From Verrucomicrobiales bacterium (GTDB taxonomy: Bacteria; Verrucomicrobiota; Verrucomicrobiia; Verrucomicrobiales; Verrucomicrobiaceae), in contig DNXB01000377.1 of the NCBI GenBank assembly GCA_003506995.1, positions 1 through 23,486 of the forward strand: DNA of 23,486 nucleotides. The letters are read 5' to 3'. Within the stretch, counting starts at the first letter, position 1. Every line of letters begins with the position of its first letter. The notes beneath the pieces are model-generated. The model was given only the letters and a program-made list of their open reading frames with translations. It had not been told where the DNA came from and made no database searches. Positions 8,304 through 15,753 of this stretch are shown here, in pieces. Position numbers and translations under genes: made by a program.

Positions 8304-9628
8304 CGAACGCGCCCAACCTCTCCCAACCGCCCCGCTGGCTGCCGCTGCATGTGCTGTGCGGCGGCCTGCTCGCCGCCGTGGGGGTGCTGGCGCTCTCCAA
8401 ACAGCCGGTGGAAAACTGGCTCGTGCTCCCTTCGACCGCGGCTGAAATGGGGATGCGCTGCGGCTTCAGTCTTGGGGTGTTGATCGTCGCGCTGCTGCTG
8501 GCCTTGAGCCTAGGACTGGCCGTCGGGCTGCTCGCACGCCGTTTGGGACGACACGCGGAGGCGCTCGTCGCTTTCATCGGTCGTGCGCTTGCCTGCCTGC
8601 CGGTCGCGGCGCTGGCGTGGGGCTTCGTCAGTCTGTGGATCGGCAAGTATGGCGGCCCGGTCGAAACCCTGATGCCCGCCGAGCTGCCGGTGGCGCAAAA
8701 CGTCTGGCAAACCACTCTGGCGCGTCTGCTGTGGGAGTTTCTGGCCCCGGCGCTGCTGCTTGCCGTGCCTTTGACCGGCGAGGTCATCCACTGCGTGATC
8801 ACAGATGCCAAGGCGACCGTCGATCTCGACTTCGCACTGCGGGCGCGAGGTGTTCCGGCCAGTGTGAGGCTCTGGCGGCATCATTTGCGTCAGTTGCTGC
8901 CTTTGCTGCGGGCGCGCATGCAGGCGCTCTGCCTCGTGGCGCCGGTGTATCTCATCGTGATCGAGGACGTGCTGCGTTTCATGGGCTGGGGCGGCTGGAT
9001 GGCGCGGTCCATTCGTGCGGCGGATGTGAACGGCATCGCGCTCGGTCTGGCCACGGGCGGCCTCATGATGGCGCTGCTCTGCGGCGGCCTGCATTTTCTG
9101 CGTGGTCGCTTGCGGCCTTCCGCCAACCGTCTGACCGCGTTTGCCTGGCAGCCGTGGCCGCTCTGGGGCTTGGGATTGATGACGCTGCCGCCGTTTTCAT
9201 CTTCGCCATGGCTCGTGCTGTGGTTTGCGGTGCTCCTCTCCGGCTGCGCGGCCTGGCATGAGGCATGGACGAGCGTCGAAAAGCAGCTTCCGCTTGATCC
9301 AGCACGTTCATTCGGCGTTTCAGAGACGGGCATCTGGCTCAGGCATGTGGCTTTCGTGCAAAGCCGCATGCTCGTGGCCTGGATCAGCGCCGTCTTCGCG
9401 CAGACGCTGCTCTGGATCGCGGTCGCCTGCGCTTTGCAGCCGGCGCTGTTGCAGGAGCTGGGCGCGCCGCTCGCCCGATGGTTCCGCCCGCTTGCGGTCG
9501 GCTCGTCCCGTGACGCGGCGCAGACTTTGGCCGATCCCACCGCCATGCTCGAAGCCGGTGGCCTCATCGCGCTTGCCGCCTTGTGTTTGATCCAAGTCAG
9601 CCGCATCGTTCAACCACGACCCTCCTGA
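8300..9628 (+). CDS. Fused double permease of peptide-type ABC transporter
   Basis: Encodes 442 residues with about ten hydrophobic segments. An EAA-like loop, the contact with the ATPase, is at about 177-200 (DFALRARGVPASVRLWRHHLRQLLPLL). A second, more degenerate one is at about 333-352 (DPARSFGVSETGIWLRHV). This suggests that DppB-like and DppC-like halves, normally two proteins, are joined in one chain. The start at 8300 overlaps the binding-protein stop (ATGA); the open frame reaches 8219 but that part is inside the upstream gene. The ATPase gene starts five bases after the stop. The second half is diverged enough that it may be degraded, but the reading frame is intact. Confidence 0.75.
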   Translation: MTNAPNLSQPPRWLPLHVLCGGLLAAVGVLALSKQPVENWLVLPSTAAEMGMRCGFSLGVLIVALLLALSLGLAVGLLARRLGRHAEALVAFIGRALACLPVAALAWGFVSLWIGKYGGPVETLMPAELPVAQNVWQTTLARLLWEFLAPALLLAVPLTGEVIHCVITDAKATVDLDFALRARGVPASVRLWRHHLRQLLPLLRARMQALCLVAPVYLIVIEDVLRFMGWGGWMARSIRAADVNGIALGLATGGLMMALLCGGLHFLRGRLRPSANRLTAFAWQPWPLWGLGLMTLPPFSSSPWLVLWFAVLLSGCAAWHEAWTSVEKQLPLDPARSFGVSETGIWLRHVAFVQSRMLVAWISAVFAQTLLWIAVACALQPALLQELGAPLARWFRPLAVGSSRDAAQTLADPTAMLEAGGLIALAALCLIQVSRIVQPRPS

Positions 9629-9633
9629 GCCTC

Positions 9634-10503
9634 ATGTCCGACGCCGCCACTCCCAAAAACGACGCGCCACTGCTGCGCGTCCGCGATTTGAAGATCGAGT
9701 TCCGCCGCCATGACGCGGAGCCGATGCAGGCCGTGCGCGGCATCGACCTGGAGCTCAAGCAGGGCGAGTGCATCGCCCTCGTCGGCGAAAGCGGCAGCGG
9801 CAAGAGCGCCACCGCGCTCTCCTTTGCCCGCCTGCTGCCGGAGCCGCCCGCCATCATCACCGCGCAGGAGATGTCCCTGGCCGGAAACAACATCCTGACG
9901 ATGAACGAGGGCCAGCTCCGCCGCATTCGCGGCAAGGAGATCGCCTACATCTTCCAGGAGCCGACCACCTCGCTCAATCCCGTGCTCACCATCCGCACGC
10001 AGATCGCCGAGGCGCTCGCGTTGCATCGTCCCGATGTGCCGAAAGCCGGTCGCGATGACGAGATCGTGAAGTGGCTCGACAAAGTCGGCATCGTCGATTC
10101 CAGAAAGCGTCTGCACGCCTATCCTCACGAGCTCAGCGGCGGCATGCAGCAGCGTGTCATGATCGCCATGGCGCTGTGCATGCGGCCGAAGCTGCTCATC
10201 GCCGACGAGCCGACCACCGCGCTCGATGTGACCATTCAAAAGCAGATCATGGACCTGCTGGCCGAGCTCCGCCGCGATCTCGACATGAGCATCGTCCTCA
10301 TCACGCACAATCTCGGCATCATCCGCAGCGTGGTGGACCGCGTGGCCGTGATGTTTCGGGGCCAGATCGTCGAAACCGGCCCGGTGGACGAGATCCTGCG
10401 CAATCCGCAGCACGCCTACACCAAGGCGCTGCTCGCCTGCGTGCCGCGCATGGGCGCGAAGCAGGACCGCCTGACCACCATCGACTACGCGGCGCTGGCC
10501 TGA
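9634..10503 (+). CDS. Peptide-type ABC transporter ATPase (DppD/OppD-like)
   Basis: Encodes 289 residues. Walker A GESGSGKS is at 51-58, Q-loop Q108, the signature LSGGMQQR at 167-174, Walker B LLIADEP at 187-193 and the switch histidine H225. The phrase YIFQEPTTSLNPVLTI is typical of the Dpp/Opp subgroup. It ends just after HAYTKALLACVPR, so the usual C-terminal oligopeptide-transporter tail is short. It powers uptake through the fused permease. Peptide transporters usually have two ATPases (D and F); only one is here, so it probably works as a homodimer. The start MSDAATP lies 5 bases after the permease stop; an earlier start would overlap it. Confidence 0.93.
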   Translation: MSDAATPKNDAPLLRVRDLKIEFRRHDAEPMQAVRGIDLELKQGECIALVGESGSGKSATALSFARLLPEPPAIITAQEMSLAGNNILTMNEGQLRRIRGKEIAYIFQEPTTSLNPVLTIRTQIAEALALHRPDVPKAGRDDEIVKWLDKVGIVDSRKRLHAYPHELSGGMQQRVMIAMALCMRPKLLIADEPTTALDVTIQKQIMDLLAELRRDLDMSIVLITHNLGIIRSVVDRVAVMFRGQIVETGPVDEILRNPQHAYTKALLACVPRMGAKQDRLTTIDYAALA

Positions 10504-10527
10504 CATGATCGTCATTGCATGTTCAGG

Positions 10528-10559
10528 CGCTTTCATGGTAGCCTTGCCTCATGAAAGCG
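10528..10559 (+). promoter_or_regulatory. 10-bp inverted repeat covering a start codon
   Basis: CGCTTTCATG (10528-10537) and CATGAAAGCG (10550-10559) are perfect inverted copies around a 12-nt loop. The right arm contains the ATG and second and third codons of the SHD1-like gene, so in mRNA the start codon could be paired. No Shine-Dalgarno sequence is seen in the loop. Confidence 0.4.
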
Positions 10560-11018
10560 ATTTTCCTCGCGCTCACGGCGGCGCTCACGCTCAACGCCCA
10601 GGTGGCCGTGCCGACCACGGGCGGGAAGTTTGAGACACGCGGGATCAACGGCAGCGGCGGCGTGACCATCAACAACGGCGTCAGCACCAAGCCCGCGCCG
10701 CCCACGAAGACCAAGCTCACCTCCTATTTCCTGCTCGGTGAGCCTCGGCAGTGGAAAAGCACCGATGGCAGGTCGCTGCTGGGCACCATCATCGCCTTCG
10801 AGGAGTCCGTGATCGAGTTCGACGCCGCGAACCCCGCCGCCGCCCGTGAAGCCGTCGAAAAAGCCCCGCCCGCCGAGCTGCCCGCCAAGCCCACGCTCAT
10901 CCGCGATGACAAGGTGCGTCTGATGGTGAACAAAAAGCCCGTCGAGGTGCCGCTGGCCCTGCTCAGCGAAGATGACCGCAAATACGTCGATGACCTCAAG
11001 GCCCGAATGCCCAAGTAA
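10551..11018 (+). CDS. Secreted SHD1-domain-like protein
   Basis: Encodes 155 residues with a Sec signal (MKAIFLALTAALTLNAQ). Residues 66-148 match the pattern of the SHD1 (SLA1 homology) domain common in PVC bacteria: RQWKSTDGRSLLGTIIAF, then a basic segment and VPLALLSEDDRKYVDDL. A 30-residue Ala/Pro-rich insert (about 91-120) splits the domain. The mature N-terminus is Gly/Asn-rich and probably flexible. The role is unknown; in other bacteria SHD1-like domains are thought to bind other proteins or sugars, but that is not established. It begins a run of six plus-strand genes for exported proteins. Confidence 0.75.
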   Translation: MKAIFLALTAALTLNAQVAVPTTGGKFETRGINGSGGVTINNGVSTKPAPPTKTKLTSYFLLGEPRQWKSTDGRSLLGTIIAFEESVIEFDAANPAAAREAVEKAPPAELPAKPTLIRDDKVRLMVNKKPVEVPLALLSEDDRKYVDDLKARMPK

Positions 11019-11041
11019 GCTTTCCTCAACCAGATCCTCCC

Positions 11042-11203
11042 ATGAAACCAGCACACACCCGCATTCTTGCCCTCCTCACCGCCATCTTCTTCGCGGGCTG
11101 CGCCGCAGACCCCGCCCAGCGTCCGCCGCCGGACAAAACCGCCGCCGAACAACAGGATCCCAACGCGCCAGCCATGGGACCGCTGTTCATGCCGATGCGC
11201 TGA
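11042..11203 (+). CDS. Small proline-rich lipoprotein, 53 aa
   Basis: This short frame runs from the ATG at 11042 to a TGA at 11201-11203. It starts MKPAHTRILALLTAIFFAGC, a clean lipoprotein signal with lipobox FAGC and lipidated C20. The 33-residue mature part is Pro- and Ala-rich and ends MGPLFMPMR. It sits 23 bases after the SHD1-like gene and 80 bases before the propeller gene on the same strand. The signal sequence in the right frame, with start and stop in the right places, is the main reason to believe it. The function is unknown; it might be a small membrane anchor for a neighbouring exported protein. Confidence 0.6.
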   Translation: MKPAHTRILALLTAIFFAGCAADPAQRPPPDKTAAEQQDPNAPAMGPLFMPMR

Positions 11204-11249
11204 GGGCTGGCACACAAATTCATGCCGGGGCGGCGTTAGGCATCCGGCG

Positions 11250-11273
11250 GGTGAGTGCCCGCGGCCACTCACC
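11250..11273 (+). other. 8-bp hairpin just before the propeller gene
   Basis: GGTGAGTG (11250-11257) and CACTCACC (11266-11273) form a perfect 8-bp stem around an 8-nt loop. It ends 10 bases before the ATG of the next gene. No run of T follows, so it is not a standard rho-independent terminator; it may affect translation of the gene behind it. Confidence 0.35.
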
Positions 11274-11283
11274 TTCCGCTCCC

Positions 11284-13500
11284 ATGAATGCCACGCGCTC
11301 CCTGCTGTTCGCGCTGTGCGGCCTCGCGTCCGCATCCGCGCAGGATTTTTTCTCCGAGCTGTTCAATCCGCTCGTGCCGTTTCCGCCCCTGAACCAGCCG
11401 CAGCCCGGCATGCGGCCGCAAAACGGCCCCTGGAACAACGATGTGATCGTGTATCACGCGAAAGCAGACGGCAGCATCGGACAACTGGCCAAATTTGAGC
11501 GTGCTGGCGTTCCCACCATCAACCGCATGCCGGATGGCCGCCTCATTGCCGCGCATCAGCACTTCCCGGAGAACGATGCGGCCACCTTTGACAAGGTGGC
11601 GGTTCATTTCTCCTCCGATGAGGGCAAGACGTGGACGGATGCCATCGTGATGAAACTCAACGGCCTGCCCGAAGGCATGCGCTTCCCCTTCGATCCCACG
11701 CTCGTCACACTGCCCGATGGCCGCGTGAGGATGTATTTCACCTCGTTGCGCGGACGGCAGTTCGATGAAGATCTGCCGCGCATCCACTCGGCGATCTCGA
11801 ATGACGGCATTGAATACACCTTCGAGCCCGGTGTGCGTTTCAGCATCGAAGGCCGCTCGGTGATCGACTGCGCCGTCGCATTGCATCAGGGCGTGTTTCA
11901 TCTCTACTCGCCCGACAACGGCAAGCAGCCCGAGCCCGGCCAGCGCCCCAACAACGGCCCGCAGATGCAGCCCACTGACGGCATCGGCTACCACGCCACC
12001 AGCACGGACGGCCTCAACTTCACCCGCGCAGACGATGTGAAGGTCGAAGGCCGACGCCGCTGGCTCGGCAATGCGCAGTCGGATGGCAAAACGATCACCT
12101 TCTTCGGCACGGGCGAAGGCGTTTTCACCGCCACGAGCAGCGATGGAGCGAATTGGCAGCTCGGAAGTACTCTCCGCGTCATGGGGGCCGATCCCGGTGC
12201 TGTGGCGGCCAAAGACAGCGGCTGGATCGTCGCCGTCACCGGTCCGCCACGGAACCAGCAGCCGGCATTCGCTCCCGAAGACCGCTGGCTGTTCGACTGG
12301 GCCGAGGAGATGCGATTTTTTGAGCGACAAAGCCCGGACGCGGCCGCCAGCACGACAGCGGAGCAGATCAACCAGATGTGGAGTCGAGGACAAGCCAAGG
12401 GCGAAGGCCCGGTGAAACTGAAGAGCTTCCCGCTGCGGCTCGATGACATTGGTTACATCATCCCTCTGGGAAACATGCAGAGCGGGCACACGACACCGAG
12501 CGATCACCTGTATCTTGTGCCAACGGGGGCCGCGAATCGTAGCGGCGGCCAGCGCAACGGCCAGCAAGGCCAGCGCATGGATGATCGCGACTTCAGCCAG
12601 CTCTATGATGTGGTCGCCGTTGCCGATGGTTTCATCGTCATGCTGCAATGGCGGCCGAATCCGCAGGGCGGGCAGGCGAAGTATGATCCCAGTGTGTTTG
12701 ATCGTGAAGTCGATTTGAAAGTGTTCATCGAGCACTCCGCGCATGTGTGGAGCTACGTCGATCACCTCATCGAGGTCGATCCCGCCATCATGAAGGACGT
12801 TCCTGGTGGTGTGCAACCAGGACGGCCCGTGAGCGTGCGCATTCCGGTCAAAGCGGGCCAGGTCATCGGTAAAATCGGCAACCAGACGTTCGACTTCGCG
12901 CTGATCGACACCCGCACCACGCGCAAAGGCTTTGTGAAGCCCGGGCATTTCCTGCTGCGTGATCCCCAGAAGCCGCATGTCGTCGATCCCTTCGATTATC
13001 TCGACGAATCAGTGCGCGCTCCATTGATCGCCAAATGCGCCCGCAAAGTGCCGCCGTTCGGTGGTCGTATCGACTATGACATCGACGGCAGGCTCATCGG
13101 CAACTGGTATGAGCAAGGCACCGGCGGCTACGCCGGCCTGAACCGCCGCATCGACTACTGGGTCGGCCACCTCTCCCTCGTCTATCACCACCTCGATCCG
13201 AAGATCGTGGTCGTCTCCATCGGCAGCTATGATGGACGCGCTCAGCAATTCTGGGTCAAAGGCAATCAGCCTGATCCCGCGACCATCGGTGAGAAGGACG
13301 GCATCGTGAAATACGAGCTCATCCACGGCCAGCTCGGCAGCTCCGGTCAGGTTCAAATGCGGCAGGACGGCGACCAAGTACAGGGGACCGTGCTCTGTCA
13401 GGTGCTACCGGATCGAAAACTGAAGTTTGAAGCCTTTCCGGGAATGAGCGCAGCTCAGGTGAATGGGTTTTCGGCGGGTGCCAAAGAGTTCGAGCGCTGA
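11284..13500 (+). CDS. Sialidase-like propeller with M23-like C-terminal domain
   Basis: Encodes 738 residues with a Sec signal (1-20, ending SASAQ). The N-terminal 390 residues carry Asp-box motifs of sialidase-type propellers: SSDEGKTW at 110-117 and looser copies TSTDGLNF and TSSDGANW. At about 395-565 the order GHTTPSDHLY, VVAVADGFIVMLQW, VFIEHSAHVWSYVDHL, VKAGQVIGKIG and FDFALID follows the beta strands of M23 peptidases, but the H-x3-D motif is spaced H-x4-D and HxH is replaced by DFA. The domain therefore probably binds rather than cuts. The last 170 residues are not recognised. The open frame extends to 10972 but overlaps two real genes; the signal peptide sets the start. The ligand is unknown. 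Confidence 0.8.
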   Translation: MNATRSLLFALCGLASASAQDFFSELFNPLVPFPPLNQPQPGMRPQNGPWNNDVIVYHAKADGSIGQLAKFERAGVPTINRMPDGRLIAAHQHFPENDAATFDKVAVHFSSDEGKTWTDAIVMKLNGLPEGMRFPFDPTLVTLPDGRVRMYFTSLRGRQFDEDLPRIHSAISNDGIEYTFEPGVRFSIEGRSVIDCAVALHQGVFHLYSPDNGKQPEPGQRPNNGPQMQPTDGIGYHATSTDGLNFTRADDVKVEGRRRWLGNAQSDGKTITFFGTGEGVFTATSSDGANWQLGSTLRVMGADPGAVAAKDSGWIVAVTGPPRNQQPAFAPEDRWLFDWAEEMRFFERQSPDAAASTTAEQINQMWSRGQAKGEGPVKLKSFPLRLDDIGYIIPLGNMQSGHTTPSDHLYLVPTGAANRSGGQRNGQQGQRMDDRDFSQLYDVVAVADGFIVMLQWRPNPQGGQAKYDPSVFDREVDLKVFIEHSAHVWSYVDHLIEVDPAIMKDVPGGVQPGRPVSVRIPVKAGQVIGKIGNQTFDFALIDTRTTRKGFVKPGHFLLRDPQKPHVVDPFDYLDESVRAPLIAKCARKVPPFGGRIDYDIDGRLIGNWYEQGTGGYAGLNRRIDYWVGHLSLVYHHLDPKIVVVSIGSYDGRAQQFWVKGNQPDPATIGEKDGIVKYELIHGQLGSSGQVQMRQDGDQVQGTVLCQVLPDRKLKFEAFPGMSAAQVNGFSAGAKEFER

Positions 13501-13541
13501 CTGAATTAGACCGCAACTTCTGCCACAATGGCGTTTTAATG

Positions 13542-13578
13542 CCTGCGCAGGCCGGCCCCGGCCTGGCGGTGCGGCAGG
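13542..13578 (+). terminator. GC-rich hairpin, possible terminator
   Basis: This 37-nt stretch folds with an outer CCTGC/GGCAGG arm and an inner 7-bp AGGCCGG/CCGGCCT stem. It lies 42 bases after the propeller gene stop and is followed by ATCATTTT, only a short run of T. It may separate the propeller gene from the NHL gene cluster downstream, but the weak T run makes a terminator call uncertain. Confidence 0.35.
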
Positions 13579-13606
13579 ATCATTTTCATCCAACCCAACC
13601 ATCACC

Positions 13607-14515
13607 ATGAACCCTCATCATCGACTCAACCGCCGGGCATTCATCACCACGACTTCGGGCGCCTCCCTCGCCGCACTGCTGCAAGGCGCGACACCGGAGA
13701 CTGCGCATAAGTTCAAGCTCAAGGCCGCGCAAGCACGAGCAATCGCGATGACCAGCGACGAACTCGTCGTCATCGCTGCCGACCGCTCGTTGCTGGTGCA
13801 TCGGCTCAGTGGTGAGCTGGTTCGTGAAATCGGCACGGCTAGGCCGGTCCGGGCCGTCTGCGGGGGAACGAACGGCGGCCTCTTCGTCACGTTCAGCGAT
13901 CAAGTCGCGTATGTGAACGCGAAAGGCGAAATCCAAACACTCGGCGGCAAGCTCAGCACCAGCTCGGCGCTCACCGGCATCGCCGTTGCGGATGATGGCC
14001 GCATTTTTGCGGCCGACAGCGCGCAGCGAGTGATCTGGCGAATGGATCCCCATGGGAAAGTGCTCGGGCAGATTTGTCCGCAGGAGAGGGGATTCGCCGT
14101 GCCGCGCGCTTTCTTCCCGATCTCGTGGCATGGTGGTCAGCTCGTCGTTGCGGAGCCTGGCAGGCATCAAATCCAGCGCTACTCGGCAGACGGTGAGTTG
14201 GTTTCCAAGTGGGGCGCCCGTTCGCGCGATGCGGAAGGATTTGCGGGTTGTTGCAATCCCGTGGCGATCGCCATGGCCGCGGATGGTTCTGTGGTGACTG
14301 TGGAGCGTGGTCAGGTGCGGGTGAAACGATTCGACGCCGCTGGCAGCCTGGTGCGTCAGGTCGCCGGGCCGGAGCATTTCGCGGGCGCCATCCCCGACGA
14401 TGACGTCGGCGGCTTGTTCGGATGCGAGGGCGGCCTGTTGGATGTGGCCGCTTCCCATGAGGGCCAAATTGTCGTGTTGGATCGCACCGCGCTCGAAGTT
14501 CTCGTGCTGGCCTGA
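13607..14515 (+). CDS. Tat-exported NHL-type beta-propeller, CCNP motif
   Basis: Encodes 302 residues. A twin-arginine signal (NRRAFITTTSGASLAALL) suggests export in folded form, often a sign of a bound cofactor or metal. The rest is a run of short beta-strand repeats typical of NHL/six-bladed propellers (GIAVADDGRIFAAD, VAEPGRHQIQRYSADGELVSKWG). Near the end is EGFAGCCNPVAI (C215, C216) and a lone C273. The same pattern recurs in the next gene, four bases downstream, so the two are paralogues; this copy lacks the FGCCSH motif of its sister. It could be a sensor, binding protein or electron carrier partner; the sequence does not say which. Confidence 0.8.
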   Translation: MNPHHRLNRRAFITTTSGASLAALLQGATPETAHKFKLKAAQARAIAMTSDELVVIAADRSLLVHRLSGELVREIGTARPVRAVCGGTNGGLFVTFSDQVAYVNAKGEIQTLGGKLSTSSALTGIAVADDGRIFAADSAQRVIWRMDPHGKVLGQICPQERGFAVPRAFFPISWHGGQLVVAEPGRHQIQRYSADGELVSKWGARSRDAEGFAGCCNPVAIAMAADGSVVTVERGQVRVKRFDAAGSLVRQVAGPEHFAGAIPDDDVGGLFGCEGGLLDVAASHEGQIVVLDRTALEVLVLA

Positions 14516-14518
14516 GCC

Positions 14519-15751
14519 ATGAAAGCCGCCCTCCACATTCTCTGCGCTCTTGCGCTCGCGCCGCCATGCGTGGCACAGCCGTCCGAACAGCCCACGCACA
14601 AGGAGATCGCGCCGATCCAGTTCCCGATCGGCAAGGATGGCCTGATCAAGACGATCTCGATGAACAGCAAAGGCAATCTGCTCGTCGGCGTGTCATTTCT
14701 CGCCGAAACCAAAGCAGCAGCGGACACGAAGCCGAATCTCATCACGCGACTGCGGAACGCGAAGGATGCCGATGCCTGGGACAAGGAAGTCGCCGAAGCC
14801 ACGATCGATGAGTTGCGCGAGGCCATGACGACCGCCGATGCCGCCACACGCAGCGAGCTGCTTGCCGCTCTGCCTGAGAGCAAACGCGGGGCGATCCAGC
14901 AGAGCATGCAAAGCGGACGCGCTGGCATGCGCGATGTGAATCCTGGAGCACGCGGCGGCATCTCGCCGCAGCTTGCGGTCGATCACGCTGGACACACTTA
15001 CGAGCTGAAAGTCGTCAGTCCCGATGGCAAGGTGCTGGCGACTTGGGCGATGTCCGACGGCCTGATGCCGAAGATGATCTTCGGCTGTCCCGACAGCACC
15101 GTTTACGTCGCTGGTGGCGGCAGGCTCGCGCAATTCACAGAAGACGGAAAGCTCGTGAAGATGATCGACACTGATGCTGTGTGCGGCCAGATGGCCACCG
15201 CCAGCGGCCTTTGTGCCGACGACAGGCACGTCTATCTCGCGCTCGGCATGGGCAACAGCACGCGTGCGACGGAAGATCTCCACCGCTTCAATCGCGACCT
15301 CACCGCGCCGAAGATGATCGTCGAGCGGCAGTTTGGCTGCTGCAGTCACATCGACTTGCGCGTCGCTGGCGGAGAGCTGCTCATCGCGGAGAACTCGCGA
15401 CATCGCGTGAACCTCTTCGACCTCGACGGAAAACCCAAGGGCACATGGGGCCAGCGGGACCGCAACAGCATCGAGGGCTTCACCGCGTGCTGCAATCCCT
15501 GCAACATCGACTTCGGCCCCGGCGGCGTCCTTTACACCGCCGAGTCCGGCGTCGGGCGTGTGAAAAAGTATTCGCCCGCTGGCAAGTTCCTCGGCCTCGT
15601 CGGCTATGTCGATACGACAAAGTTTGACGGCGGCAGTCAACTCGCCGCGCAGTCGTGCTATATCCCGATGGAAGTCAACGCCGACGCCAGCCGCATCTAC
15701 GTCATGGACGTGCGTGCCGCGATCATCCGCGTGCTGGCGAAATCGAACTGA
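14519..15751 (+). CDS. Sec-exported NHL-type beta-propeller, CCSH and CCNPC motifs
   Basis: Encodes 410 residues with a Sec signal (1-19, ending CVAQ). Propeller repeats are clear from about residue 160 on (LLIAENSRHRVNLFDLDGK, VLYTAESGVGRVKKYSPAGKF). Two vicinal cysteine pairs stand out: FGCCSHIDL (C274, C275, H277) and EGFTACCNPCNI (C324, C325, C328), with C380 near the end. Together with the histidine they could hold a metal or form disulfides. A polar insertion (about 75-145) between the first strands is rich in Ala, Asp and Glu and probably helical. It starts four bases after its paralogue and ends three bases before the PhnD-like fusion gene. Confidence 0.82.
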   Translation: MKAALHILCALALAPPCVAQPSEQPTHKEIAPIQFPIGKDGLIKTISMNSKGNLLVGVSFLAETKAAADTKPNLITRLRNAKDADAWDKEVAEATIDELREAMTTADAATRSELLAALPESKRGAIQQSMQSGRAGMRDVNPGARGGISPQLAVDHAGHTYELKVVSPDGKVLATWAMSDGLMPKMIFGCPDSTVYVAGGGRLAQFTEDGKLVKMIDTDAVCGQMATASGLCADDRHVYLALGMGNSTRATEDLHRFNRDLTAPKMIVERQFGCCSHIDLRVAGGELLIAENSRHRVNLFDLDGKPKGTWGQRDRNSIEGFTACCNPCNIDFGPGGVLYTAESGVGRVKKYSPAGKFLGLVGYVDTTKFDGGSQLAAQSCYIPMEVNADASRIYVMDVRAAIIRVLAKSN

Positions 15752-15753
15752 AT

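Noticed and set aside
10972..11283. N-terminal extension of the propeller protein in the same open frame
   Set aside because: It overlaps the SHD1-like and small lipoprotein genes and lacks a signal; a clear Sec signal begins at 11284.
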